Shown here: piece by piece, positions 23,401 to 33,745 of the stretch
Layout: every line of letters starts with the position of its first letter
Position numbering within the stretch: position 1 is the stretch's first letter
Source: Bonia amplexicaulis
Taxonomy: Eukaryota > Streptophyta > Magnoliopsida > Poales > Poaceae
Assembly (NCBI GenBank): GCA_036346245.1
Contig: CM070745.1
Coordinates: forward strand, 13,951,511 to 14,015,510
DNA: 64,000 nt
Reading direction: 5' to 3'
Translations under genes and position numbers: made by a program
Notes under the pieces: generated by a model
The model's input: the letters and a program-made list of their open reading frames with translations, nothing else
Told to the model about the DNA's origin: nothing
Database searches by the model: none

Positions 23401-26110
23401 CACCGCCTCCCACCTACACCATATCCTGCCCCACGCCTCCCGTCCGCCTCAACCTCTCCGGCCGCGCCAAAATGCGCAAAGCCTCCCAAACCCTTGCCCT
23501 CGCGCTCGCCTCCTCGTCCTCCTGCCGCTCCTCCCTTGACCCCCCGCCGGCCACCACCTCCTCCAACTCCTCGTGCCCCTCCTACTTCCGCTTCATCCAC
23601 GAGGACCTCCGCCCATGGCGCGCTGCGGGGGGCATCACCCGCGCCATGCTCGCGCGCGCCCGCGTCACCGCCAGCTTCCGCCTCGTCGTGCTAAGCGGCC
23701 GCGCCTTCGTCCAGCGCTTCCGCCCCGCATTTCAGACGCGCGACCTCTTCACCATCTGGGGCGTGCTCCAGCTGCTCCGCCGCTACCCCGGCCGCGTCCC
23801 CGACCTCGACCTCATGTTCGATTGCGCCGACTGGCCCGTCGTCCGCGCACACCTCTACCGTGGGGAGCACGCCCCCTTCATGCCGCCGCTGTTCCGGTAC
23901 TGCGGGGATGACAGGACGCTGGATATCGTCTTCCCGGATTGGTCTTTCTGGGGCTGGTAATTATGCTTGCTCGCCTTCTTTCTTCTCGCTCTTTACTGTG
24001 TAACATACTCCTATGCTTAATGCCTTACTTGCTTATACTTAATTACTTACAAGTACGAATATATCATCGAAATTGTTTGTTTATAATAACTTATAACCTT
24101 TGGGTCTGAAAAACATTAATAGATGAAGATCTGATTAGCACTTTGATGACATCATTACTACTGCACAGAGCATTGTCCACTCAGATATCCGCACACTAGT
24201 AAATTACTAGTAGCTAATGCTTTCAATATTGCTAATAGGATATTCAAATGTCTAGGGGATTCCAAAACTTTAAAAGTTTGGACCTGTATGGTTGGGTGAT
24301 GTGCATATGAAGCTGGACCGCTCTAATAAGTGTTCATGTTTGGTAGGCCAGAGATCAACATAAAGCCATGGGATGCCCTGCAGAAAGACTTGAAGGATGG
24401 TAATAATAGGGTAAGATGGTTGGATAGAGAACCTTATGCTTACTGGAAAGGGAATCCAGCAGTTGCTGTGACACGGCAGGAATTGGTTAGGTGTAATGTC
24501 TCCAGTACGCAAGATTGGAACGCAAGGATTTACACTCAGGTAACTTGTCTGTTAATGGCGTCACCCCTGTAATGAGTGAACCTCAATTGTAGAAAGTATA
24601 CTTACATGGTTTAATTTGGCATACTCAAAACCATCAAATTCTGTTGAGTGATGACTTCTGTAAATATTTTTGCTTTTGAGGACCAATGCTTACAGTATTT
24701 ATGGTTTTACTGTGTTGTTTGGGATGTAGGACTGGTTCAAAGAGAGCAAAGCAGGGTATAAGAACTCAGATTTGGGCAGTCAGTGCACTCACAGGTTTAT
24801 TTTATTTTATTGTTCTTTTCAGGTGATAACAAGCAAGGACACATGTAGTTTTGTTTGTGGTACTTAGCTCTTAACATTGGGTTAATGTTTAACAGGTACA
24901 AGATCTATATAGAAGGATCAGCATGGTCAATCAGTCAGAAATATATTCTAGCATGTGATTCAATGACATTGTTGGTTACACCGAAATACTATGATTTCTT
25001 TTCAAGGTCACTTGTGCCGATTCAGCATTATTGGCCAGTTCAGGATGACAATAAATGTGGCTCCATAAAGCATGCTGTTGATTGGGGCAACTCTCACAAG
25101 CAATTGGTACTTTGCATCTATCAACATCTATGTATGTAGGCAATTAAGTTTTGCAATGCTAAATAGTATAGATGGGAATGGTCATAACAAACTGAGTTTG
25201 GTACTGATAGATGTCCACTTGGTCTGAGGCAAACTGAGTAAAACATGAGCCATATGGCAATGGGCTTCTATGGTGTTATTAAAAGGGTTCCACACAAACA
25301 ACTTCTGCTCCTAACTGTGCACTGAGAAATAACTGGTCATGGTATATTTTTGACCTTTTGTTGAAAGTAAATGACATCAACATGTGCTGTGATGTAAACT
25401 GTGAACCATGATCAGAGCTTAAAATGAGAGCAAGCAATGACTTGCTAATATTTGAGCATTGGGGTTAAGCACTGTTTGCTAGACAATTTAATCCAAGATT
25501 TTGTTGTATTCTTTAATTGAAATTGACCAAGCTGACTGGTGTTTACTGAAGTACGTTTCACTTGCTTTTTCTTTACTAATGACCATTTGGAGTTTGCTAG
25601 AGTTTATGAATTTCTTAAATGCTAACTTTTGTTGTGGAGAATATTAAGAATTTTAGTGTGTCTTTATGTTGCAGTCTATTACACTATTCTTTTTCTTTTT
25701 GAGAAATCTATTACATAATTTATCAATAAAATACTGTTCTCATACTTCTAAATCTGTCATAGGCACAGCGCATAGGAAAGCAAGCAAGCGATTTTGTTCA
25801 AGAAGAGGTTAATATGGACCATGTTTATGATTACATGCTTCACCTTTTAACTGAATATGCGAAGCTCCTAAGGTTCAAGCCAACTAAGCCATCTGAAGCT
25901 GTTGAGGTCTGTCCCGAGTCTCTGGCCTGCCAAGCTGAAGGCATTGAGAAGAAGTTTTTTATGGAATCCATGGTGAAGTCTGCCCATGATGCGGGTCCAT
26001 GTCATCTGCCTCCTCCCTTCAACCCTCAGGAGCTGACAATGCTAAAACGGAGGAAAGAAAATTCAATAAAGCAGGTTGAAACATGGGAGCGAAGAGCTTC
26101 AAGGGCTTAG
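17476..26110 (+). CDS. GT90-family (DUF821/CAP10, Rumi-like) glycosyltransferase, intact
   Basis: Six exons: 17476-17631, 23304-23956, 24347-24539, 24730-24794, 24896-25106, 25763-26110 (TAG). They sum to 1626 nt, 541 aa, with consistent phases and GT-AG borders. Exon 1 (MAMSTALAAAVDGRRST...) gives a type II signal anchor (residues ~27-46, AFLFFSVVVVGVVAVSARW). A proline-rich stem follows (about residues 75-88). The GT90 domain starts at CPSYFRFIHEDLRPW (about 143) and holds VPDLDLMFDCADWP (about 218-230), PYAYWKGNP, RCNVSSTQDWNARIYTQ, SQCTHRYKIYIEGSAWS, YILACDS and HYWPVQD. Likely a Golgi or ER lumenal O-glycosyltransferase; acceptor unknown in plants. Exon 1 is assigned by matching phase, splice consensus (ACT|GTGAGT) and likeness to exon 1 of the upstream paralogue; a more distal or alternative first exon is possible. 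Intron 1 (5.7 kb) is filled with transposon remains. Confidence 0.88.
18025..18180. repeat. AT-rich dispersed repeat, copy 2
   Basis: Matches 85-240 and 37915-38060 (TAACTAGTTTTTAAATGATG followed by TTTTTAAGACAAGAT and a TATACTAAGTTCAGTTATAC tail). Lies in intron 1 of the GT90 gene. Confidence 0.45.
18740..20417 (+). mobile_element. Short non-autonomous LTR retrotransposon (copia/TRIM-like)
   Basis: Two related LTRs, 18740-19015 and 20172-20417, start TGTTAAA and end in CA, sharing TCGTAATCTCCTA-GACTCTTA and TCTCCTCATATAGTGATTTT. After the left LTR is CGTATCAGAGC, close to the initiator-Met primer site TGGTATCAGAGC. Before the right LTR is AAGGCGGAGAT, a copia-style polypurine tract. Flanks CAAGT (18735-18739) and CAAGC (20418-20422) fit a 5-bp target duplication with one change. 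The 1.16-kb interior has no gag or pol domain. Inserted sense-strand in intron 1 of the GT90 gene. Confidence 0.75.
20430..22370 (-). mobile_element. Decayed LINE-type ORF1 with CCHC zinc knuckles
   Basis: On the minus strand, 21441-21701 reads ...GRCFNCLSMEHRVVVC then CLHCWGIGHFAH, two adjacent zinc-knuckle-like motifs preceded by GEDSGWIQV, an arrangement typical of ORF1-like proteins of grass LINEs. Further minus-strand frames (20920-21159, 21271-21498, 22092-22364) are broken pieces of the same length of sequence. No reverse transcriptase was found. Family assignment rests on the zinc-knuckle pattern only; a different CCHC protein is possible. It lies antisense inside intron 1 of the GT90 gene. 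Confidence 0.45.
22800..23275. repeat. Direct duplication (~240 bp x2) before GT90 exon 2
   Basis: Copy A about 22803-23043 and copy B about 23059-23275 share CATCACCRTCAC, CTCATTTTACATTTTACCTT, ATTTAATATTT and AATCCTTTTAAT in order. Copy B ends only about 30 bases before the exon 2 acceptor at 23303. Confidence 0.65.
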
Positions 26111-26545
26111 ATAACAAGCTTTGAGCCCCTGCCCCCCACCACTTTTTTAGTTCCCAAACACAGGCATACAGAATTGGCTCTGACGCTAACAGATACCAAG
26201 CATTCATTGATTGAATTGAGTGTGTAAACATCTAGAGAATTTGAACACGGTGCTATACTCACTTTCCCTTCTTTTTGTTAGATTTCTTTTCAAGGGATGT
26301 TTAGTTGTAAGTTGTGTAATCATTGTTATCTGTATTTGGTTTTGTTTGGACTAGTACTTTGTAAAGTCATTGTGACAGAGAGAAATAATATGAAATTTAT
26401 ACAGTAGATATGCCATATTTGTGTTCAAATTTGATTGTTTTCGTAATATATTTTCAAATATTGCTGCTGCTGCCTGAGATTGCTAAGAGATGCAATGAAT
26501 ATTGAGAAGGGTATCGTAGATCTGTGGTGCTAACATGGTAAAAAC

Positions 26546-27113
26546 TGTTAGATCGGACTCTAGCCTTATGCTTAGATCCAACCGGATTTACTCCTCGGGT
26601 CACAGGTTCAAACGGGCTGAACACAATTAAGCACACGGAGTAATAGACTTATAAGTGATATTGGTCATTCTCCTCCTAAAAGACCAGTCTAATGGGTGAA
26701 TTTTTCTTTATACTTATAAGTTGTACTTTTTTCTTTCCACAATCGATGTGGGACTATTCCAAACATTCCCCCTCACACATCAGGTGAGCACACCTGTCCC
26801 GATAACCATGAGGTCTAAGAAGATGTTAGGTGCCTAGGCTTTGATACGAATTGTAGGGATTAGTCTAGGAAAGAACTCAGCCTCTGTTACCAATTATTAG
26901 ATCGGACCTTAGTATCATGTTTAGATATAACTGGGTTTACTCCCTAAGCCGCAAGTCCAAACGAGTTGAATACAATTAAATCTATGGAGCAACAGACTTA
27001 TAAGTAATATTGGATTTTCTTCTATCTAAAAGACTAGTCTAATGGTGAGGTCTTTATTATATTTATAAGTTGTTTTTTTTCTTTCTACCATCGATGTGGA
27101 CCTATTCTCAACA
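26546..27113 (-). mobile_element. TRIM (terminal-repeat retrotransposon in miniature), 568 bp
   Basis: Two direct repeats, 26546-26765 and 26895-27113, share TTAGATCGGAC, TTATAAGT-ATATTGG, AGTCTAATGG and ATCGATGTGG. The outer ends are TGTTAG and CTCAACA. A perfect 5-bp target duplication AAAAC lies at 26541-26545 and 27114-27118. Reverse-strand reading gives CGTATCAAAGCC (plus 26835-26850), a degenerate initiator-Met primer site, implying minus orientation. The interior is about 130 bp and noncoding. Confidence 0.85.
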
Positions 27114-27118
27114 AAAAC

Positions 27119-29347
27119 AACTGCAGAAAGGGACTGTTGAATGAAACAAAGGTATGCTTACTATGAACTGTCGGTTGTTCTTGAACTATGTGCAGAGTTT
27201 GCTGGAGCACATCAAGGGCATCATCAGCTCTGGCAGGTAAGCACAGCCTCCTCATCAGTTCACTGACTTAATTTTTCTTGAGATGTGTTCTTCTAGTCAC
27301 TGGCAACTGGCAATCAGACTGCAGCAGCTGCCAACGGCTTAACACAAGCATCCGTTTAACCAGTATTTCTCACTGTGAAGCAGACAAGTACATCAATGGC
27401 ACACTGATGCGCGCCCATGCATAGGAAGGAAGGTGCCATCTGTGGTACGAAGCCTGTGCCAACTTCAATTCAGAACCAATGACATTCAGCATGTCTCTCT
27501 GTTCGATAGGGCAGGAACCTAGGCTGCAGTTCTCCACTGCTTCATTCGCATTGATGCCAGGTAAAATTTGTTAGTTACTGAACTAGATTTTTGTGCCGTT
27601 TGCCGCCAGTCGAGAACAGAAACTTTGCATCCATCATGGGCTTGGTTGTTGTAGTGAAACACTTCCCTTGTTTTACGTACAGTCAGTCCGAACGGTTAGC
27701 ACCTACAGTCCTTTGAAATGCTTTACAAGCTTCTGTCGATTTTTATAGTTTGGCATCAACAACCGTAAGCAAGTAGTCAACAGAGGAAAAGGGAGACTTT
27801 GCGAGCGAGTTAGAAGGGTAATTTCTTCGAGCCTTCTTCATTGACGCCCCTCTTTGGTGTCAAGCTCTTTCCCTCTTACTATTTGTTCTGTCCATTATAG
27901 CTGGAACATAATTTTATAAATACCCTATGACATTGTCATCACACTGGCATATAGGTTAGGAAACGTGATCAAACATACCACCAAAAATTGGAACTCATTT
28001 GTCTCACGTGCACCTCATTAAAGACATTATGTTACCACCAAATGCAAAGTTTAACAAGAGTCAAGAAGGCTAGCCACGTGCTGCTACAGTTTGAAGTACA
28101 AGATTGAAGCCAAAAGATAAATACCCAAGTACCTAGAAATGCATTAAAATGCAACGTGTTTTTTTTTTGGGAGAGTATCGCCTCCATTAGGTAAGTCGCC
28201 TACTGGAAGTTGACATATTTCATATGACAAAGCCCCCAACTAGGTAAGTAGCATGAAATTCAAGAGAAGGGTCACTAGTTAGGTCTGACTCTAATAAACA
28301 GAAACATGAGAATATAAAAAATGGATTCTTGAGCTACTGCATCCGTGGTACACCAGTACAAATAAGAACATTCTATTTTACGTAGACCTAAACCTTTTCA
28401 GCGCCGGAAACAATACGACAAACGGTCACTGTGGTAGAAATCCTTACCTCGGCTTCTCGCCGGCCGGAACGGAACAGAGCGGAAGGCTAACCGGATTGGG
28501 CTTCCCGCGGCTTCTCGCCGGCCGGAGGCCGGAGGCGAAAGGGACGGAAGCCTCCCGAGCTATCCGTCTAGCAGCGCCGGACGCAGGGGGCGCCGCAATT
28601 GCACGGCTTCGGCAAAGGGGAAGGCGGAGTAGAAGCAACGTGGTCCAATAAGCAATGATGAACCAGGTGGGCCGTGTCAATTGTGGAATTGTCCATATGG
28701 ACTTACAGCCGAGTCTAGGATAGGCTTTGAACTGGGTACTTTTTCTTTTCTTTTCTCTTCTTTTCTTTTTTTAGAATCTCTTGCTTTTTTTTCCTTCTCG
28801 AGAACATAGAAGAATCTCTTGTTTGTCTGTAGAGTGTTGTCTAATGGTTATTAGCTAACAATTCAAAGACTAAGATACATTGTTGACAAAAAGAATTAAA
28901 CATAATTAGAACCCAACCGCACACAAAAAATAATAATAATAAAGAGACCAATGTATAAGACGGAAACGAGAGGAGCAGAATATGTAATACAATCGTAACC
29001 CTTGTCTAATCTCTAAAGCGAAACAGATGCGAGAAAATGAGAAAACTACTTCAAAAATACAGATATTTACATTAATTTCTAACTTTTTCAACTAGAAGTA
29101 GAAAAACTGAAGACACTATAAACAGCCCTTCCTCTCCTCTGCCGCTGTAAATCCCCACCACCAACTGAAAATTACTTCTGGAGCAGGGCACAAACGCATC
29201 CTAGCCAAGCACCCGCCACGACCCCTTTATCCCAAGCCAAACCACAAACGCCGCTCGCGGCCACTTCTCACACTCCAAGCCTCCTCTCCCATGCGCGCGC
29301 GCGCGCCTGCACTGAGCTCCCCCAAGCTACCGCAATTGGCCATCGCC
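27119..29347. other. Intergenic between GT90 gene/TRIM and PEX11
   Basis: No gene supported. Near 27194-27234 a short open segment (SLLEHIKGIISSG) is bounded by splice-like CAG and GGTAAGC, but its frame does not extend into a recognised protein. 28450-28530 holds two copies of CGGCTTCTCGCCGGCCGGA. 28740-28800 is pyrimidine-rich. From about 29110 the sequence is the PEX11 promoter and leader. Confidence 0.45.
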
Positions 29348-30016
29348 ATGAGCGCCGGCGACACGCTCGACAAGCTCGTGGTCTTCCTCGCGAAGCGCGA
29401 TGGCATCGACAAGCTGGTCAAGACGTTCCAGTACGTGTCCAAGCTCGCGCACTGGGCCGCCGAGTCCTCCAGCCCCGACCTCGCGAAGCGCGCCAAGAAC
29501 TGGGAGACAGCCTCCGGGCTCAGCCGCAAGGCCTTCCGGTCCGGCCGCTTCCTCACGGGCTTCAACGCGCTGCGCCGCGCCCCGGGGGAGTTCGGCGCGC
29601 TCGCCGTGCTCGCCAACGCCGGCGAGATGGTCTACTTCTTCTTCGACCACTTCACGTGGCTCTCGCGCGTCGGCGTGCTCGAGGCCTGGCTCGCGCGCCG
29701 CATGAGCTTCATCTCCGCCTTCGGCGAGTCCGTCGGCTACGTGTTCTTCATCACCATGGACATCATCATGATCAGGAGGGGGATCAGGCAGGAGAGGAAG
29801 CTGCTCAGGGAGGGCGGGAAGGAGAAGGACAAGGAGGTGAGAAGGATCCGGATGGACCGGGTGATGCGGCTCATGGCGACAGCGGCCAACGTCGCCGACC
29901 TGGTCATTGCCATCGCGGACATCGAGCCCAACCCGTTCTGCAACCACGCCGTCACGTTGGGGATTAGTGGGCTCGTGTCTGCGTGGGCCGGATGGTACAG
30001 AAACTGGCCGTCGTGA
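29348..30016 (+). CDS. Peroxin 11 (PEX11 family), peroxisome elongation and division
   Basis: Single-exon gene, 222 aa, intact. PEX11 proteins insert into the peroxisomal membrane, tubulate it with an N-terminal amphipathic helix and recruit the fission machinery. The sequence shows the family start MSAGDTLDKLVVFLAKRDGIDKL, then KTFQYVSKLAHW and SRKAFRSGRFLTGFNALRR. Hydrophobic membrane segments follow around residues 83-110 (ALAVLANAGEMVYFFFDHF) and 125-145 (ESVGYVFFITMDIIM). The C-terminal membrane segment GISGLVSAWAGWYRNWPS ends without a KKxx signal. An in-frame ATG at 29291 exists, but the 29348 ATG matches the usual family start and sits in a better context. The charged loop REGGKEKDKEVRRIRMD lies between the membrane segments. 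Closest by memory to rice PEX11-4-type proteins. Confidence 0.93.
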   Translation: MSAGDTLDKLVVFLAKRDGIDKLVKTFQYVSKLAHWAAESSSPDLAKRAKNWETASGLSRKAFRSGRFLTGFNALRRAPGEFGALAVLANAGEMVYFFFDHFTWLSRVGVLEAWLARRMSFISAFGESVGYVFFITMDIIMIRRGIRQERKLLREGGKEKDKEVRRIRMDRVMRLMATAANVADLVIAIADIEPNPFCNHAVTLGISGLVSAWAGWYRNWPS

Positions 30017-30281
30017 GCTTGACCTGAGTTGTTTGCTTAACTCTGCCTTTTACAGATTTTGCTCAAGTCTGCCTTTTACAGCTGAATAGGGAGGTCATTA
30101 GTTCACACGGCATACACATGGATAACTAGTAACTTGAGTTCACCCGTGAAGCTAGTCTTCTCGCGACGTGCATTTGATTGACCTGAGTTGACAGGGAGGA
30201 CACCCATACCGCCACACGCAAACTTGAGACTGTTTCGAGGTATCAGCTATTCGGCTGCAGTCGCAGCCATGGCAGACAGTC
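30017..30281. other. PEX11 3' region up to the MULE insertion
   Basis: The 3' flank contains a duplicated TGCCTTTTACAG phrase (30044 and 30070). The MULE target duplication starts at 30272. Confidence 0.5.
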
Positions 30282-30374
30282 GATTTTTTTAATAATATAT
30301 TTTTTATTTAAAAATACAAAAATTATATTTATAACTTTATTTTTTACAAAATTAGTATCATATCGCCGTATAGT

Positions 30375-30560
30375 TACCTCTGTCGCCCAACGGCGCGACA
30401 GAACAGCACCACTACCCAACTGTTGGGCGATATTAGTCTGCGATCATCCAACGGTTGGGCAATAGGTTGTGTTGCCCAACCGTTCAGCGACAGAAAATTT
30501 CAGTCACAAGTTTTTGTCACTGAATGGTTGGGCGACTGGATGGCTTATATAAATGATGCG
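30375..30560. repeat. Left subterminal palindrome cluster of the MULE
   Basis: Five imperfect palindromes of the type GTCGCCCAAC-GTTGGGCGAC occur within about 170 bp (near 30378, 30412, 30445, 30470 and 30515), in both orientations. They are followed by a purine-rich GGAAGAAAGAAAG tract (about 30590-30700). A matching cluster lies at the right end of the element. Confidence 0.6.
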
Positions 30561-30708
30561 GTAGTCACTCCCTTCTTATGGCCGAGCGAAAGGAAGGAAG
30601 AAAGAAAGAAAGAGAGGAGAGGAGAGGAGAGGAAAGGGAAGAAAAAAAAGGAGAGATGGGAGAAGAAGAGAGGGAGAGGGAGAAGAAGAGAAAATATTCG
30701 TTCGTGAG

Positions 30709-30890
30709 GTACATCCGTAGAAAATTATAGTTAGAGAAAAAGTACTAAATCGGAATCTTGTTAATTTATATATAAGTAGCATCCGTAGAAAATTTTAGTT
30801 AGAAAAAGAAGTAGTAAATCGGAATCTTGTTAATTTATAATAGTATAAGTAGCACCCATAAAAAATTTAGTTAGAGAAGAAAGTAGTCCG
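30709..30890. repeat. Tandem repeat, ~69-bp unit, 2.5 copies
   Basis: CATCCGTAGAAAATT-TAGTTAGA followed by AAATCGGAATCTTGTTAATT is repeated at 30711 and 30780, with a partial third copy at about 30853 (CACCCATAAAAAATTTAGTT). It lies inside the MULE, upstream of the transposase remnant. Confidence 0.7.
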
Positions 30891-31059
30891 TGAGGTAGAA
30901 GTAGTGATGTTTGTGAGAAGTATTGTAGTAGTAACAGTGTTGTATCGGTGCATGCGTGACCAACTATTATTCGGTGAATAATTAGAAAATCGGTAAGTTG
31001 TAGTGGGTACTCTGGCCGAGTGCATGAGGAGGATGAATGATTTGTATGGACTAATTAGT

Positions 31060-31570
31060 ATGCTTCAGGTGCTGAAGAACAGAAACTCGGGCACATACAC
31101 TACTTTTGAAGGATAAGTCATCTACAATGCCGCCAGGTTTTACGGTACTGTAGAGGGCCTTCTTAGACTTCGGTGCCTGCATCGAAGTTTTCAGGCATAT
31201 GCTGCCTGTGATCTCAATTGACGGACCTTTTTGACCGAAAAATACAAGGGGCAGATCCTTACGGCCATTGGCATTTACAGGAACAATCAGATTCTGTCGT
31301 TGGCCATCATATTTGTCGACTGTAAGAATTACGACAGCTTATTGTAGTTTCTTTGCATGTGAGGGTGAGAGTTGTTGGAGCTCATCCTGGTGTGTGTATG
31401 TGTAATCCAAGATCACCACGTCGGGATGCTGAAGGCCATAAGAACACTTCAACAAGACCCTGAGGAGTCGTTTCCTTGGTCGGATTGAGGAGCACATGGT
31501 GCATTTGTCATCTGGGGGCCAACTTCTTCAAGCAGTTCCCTGCTGCTTAGCCTCCCTATCATGGAAGGTG
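31060..31570 (+). pseudogene. MULE transposase remnant
   Basis: Frames give FLTEKYKGQILTAIGIY and NNQILSLAIIFVDCKNYDS, then (in another frame) CVIQDHHVGMLKAIRT-like and WCICHLGANFFKQF-like pieces. These match the order of the MULE transposase core: the first catalytic Asp block normally reads DGTFL, then AFVE.E...W, the SDRH block, and HC..H. Here the DGTFL Asp is replaced by a stop or Arg (LN*RTFLTEKY) and the second block lacks the usual acidic residue in DCKNYDS. Inactive. Confidence 0.7.
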
Positions 31571-31815
31571 ATGCCTTCCCACAGGAGGCCCCTGCCGACT
31601 GGCGCGGTGACCTTCTGCCCAGGTTTGACAGAGTCCTTCCTCCTGTGACTACGGTTGGGTACTACATCTTCCTGAAGGCACAGAGGCACGACCCACCCTT
31701 GCAGTGGCTATCGTAGCTCCGGGCACGTGTTAGACGCCCTTCCCGTTGGGAGCGTTGTGCTCTCTTTTCTGTACTACAATCTTACTAACTTTTTGCTTGT
31801 AATCGAGTTGGGTAG

Positions 31816-32540
31816 ATGGACCCGGCCGCCGACGAGAAGCAAGTGTCATGCCACCTCGAGGTCTACTTGTTGTAGCTATTTGGTTGGGTGCTGTTCACCA
31901 GCAGCCATGACGACACAGTCGATGCACGGTTCATCACGTACACTAGGGCCATCGCCAACGCGGAGGTCCCCCAGATCAGCTGGGGTTCTGTCGCCACTTA
32001 TTGCGGCTTGTGCGACGCATGCTGAAGGTCAAGGCTGAACTCCATCCTCACGAGGTGTCCGCTCCTCCTGCAGTTGTGTTCGTTCGAACACTTTAGCCTC
32101 GGTCGGCCCCTATTAGACGATAGCGCTCCCTACGAGCAGAAGATGTACTATGGGGACAAGGTGGACCAGCCGACTATGGGCCCTCTCTGGTGCTGACGAC
32201 AGGTATGTACTCTATCTTGCGAATAATTTTTTCATATAACCGATCGTTCTATGTAACAGCTTATGTTCCTTACAAGTACAGTTCGCGCATGTGCAGGTGA
32301 CACGGGCGTACGAGCCATTCGTGGAGCAGTTCGACCGCCTCACGACGGATGCCGTGCGCTGGGAGCCATACTCCCATCAAGAGTTAGAGGCCCACGCTCC
32401 TCACGGCCTGTCCTCATTGTGCTTGCACGACCGGGACTACTGGCTGACCCGCAGGGCACTTGTTATCGATGTCTTCGTCAAGGACTACGCGGCTAACAAG
32501 GCAACACTCTGCCTCATAGGCTACTCACATAAAATTTAAC
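31816..32540 (+). pseudogene. Plant mobile domain (PMD, PF10536-like) pseudogene
   Basis: Reading 31816 on gives MDPAADEKQVSCHLEVYLL, a stop, then LFGWVLFTSSHDDTVDARF, QISWGSVATYCGLCDAC, a stop, and CPLLLQLCSFEHFSLGRP, then VDQPTMGPLWC. A later frame at 32291 gives FDRLTTDAVRWEPY and LHDRDYWLTRRALVIDVF. This order (LLGLFGWV.F..SH...VD, Y..L..A, GCP..LQLW.YE.F, W.PY) is that of plant mobile domain proteins, which occur in MAIN/MAIL genes and in transposons. At least two in-frame stops make it nonfunctional. It lies downstream of the transposase remnant in the same orientation. Confidence 0.65.
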
Positions 32541-33559
32541 CACACCATACCAACCCTTTCACTTATTAGTGTCTCTTATTGTTTCTCTTTCAAAGTACGT
32601 ACTAATAATCTCTCGTGTATCCGTAAAGCCTGGAACCGCTATATGGCTACTGTAAGTGGATCGACCTAGAGATCCACACACATGACTAGTAGACTCTCGA
32701 CTACGAGGAGTGGAATGCCAAAAGGGCCTACGGGATCTAGGAGGAGCAACGCCGCAACAATGAGCAAACCGAGCGTATACGTCGGGAAACGAAAGTTCAT
32801 CTCGAGACGTGCATGCACAGGTAGTGCGAAGCTCGCGAGAGGGAGCGCGAGAAAAAGAGAAAAATAGCGGCCAAGGTCAAAGAGGCCGCTGAAGAGTTCA
32901 ACACCGAGATCGCAAGGAAGGGAAAATGACATCGGTCCACACAGTAGGTCGGGCAGTTCTGAACTAGTCCCTCGAATGTCGAATTTATTTCTATTCCAAA
33001 AATGTGCATATGTATCGTAGGAGTATTTCGGTTTGTTGCATCGTGAATGATACTATTTCTTATACATGTAACCAAACCATGTGCGTCATGTTATTCCCAG
33101 CTTTATTACAAAGTCTATTTTAATTCGCAACCTCAAATCTTATCATGTTTTCGCATTCAATTCTTCGCGTACCAAGGCATCCAACAATATGAAAATACGT
33201 GTACTAGAAGTAGGCACGAAATGTCTACACATCTTTTATCAGCAGTACTGTCTAGCATAGGTCCATCTTTGTGCCTCATGTTGTACCACATAGTCCACAT
33301 ATTAGTTATTTTTCCAGGATGCAGTACGTATCACTTCTGCGACAGGTCCTTGAAATATTGTGTGGGTGTTTGCGATGGATACATACGCGGAAATGTCAAA
33401 GGTTATCAATCCACAAAAAGATCATTAGTCTATATATGTTTTTACGCTTTGTTAAAAGGATGGTATCATATATGGTTCATATATGCATTCTCTATTTTTT
33501 AAGTTATGGATAGTTCACGAGAGATTAACTTTAATATTTTTTAAAAAAGAATTACATAA

Positions 33560-33745
33560 AAATAGGCTCCAGTCACCAAACGGTTGAACGACTGAATGAG
33601 TTATTGCCTAGCGGTTGGACAACAAAACCTGTCGTCCGACCGTTCTAGTCGCCCAATAGAACAGCTACTACCTTCTTGTCGCTCGGCCATAGGACGACAG
33701 GGTCCAGTCATCCAACTATTCGACGACAGGATGCTACTTTTGCAA
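33560..33745. repeat. Right subterminal palindrome cluster of the MULE
   Basis: Mirrors the left cluster: CACCAAACGGTTGAACGACTG, GCCTAGCGGTTGGACAAC, CGTCCGACCGTTCTAGTCG, GTCGCTCGGCCATAGGACGA and CATCCAACTATTCGACGACA. All are variants of one ~22-bp quasi-palindrome. 32940-33555, between this cluster and the PMD remnant, holds no recognised coding sequence. Confidence 0.6.

Noticed and set aside
27179..27430. Possible small exons (SLLEHIKGIISSGR, then a DKYINGTLMRAHA-like piece)
   Set aside because: Splice-like borders exist, but the phases do not join into one frame and no family is recognised.
29327..29947. Minus-strand frame of 206 residues opposite PEX11
   Set aside because: Antisense shadow of the intact PEX11 exon, with no recognisable motif.
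30590..30700. GA-rich tract as a regulatory GAGA element
   Set aside because: It is inside the decayed MULE and behaves as low-complexity sequence; no gene depends on it.
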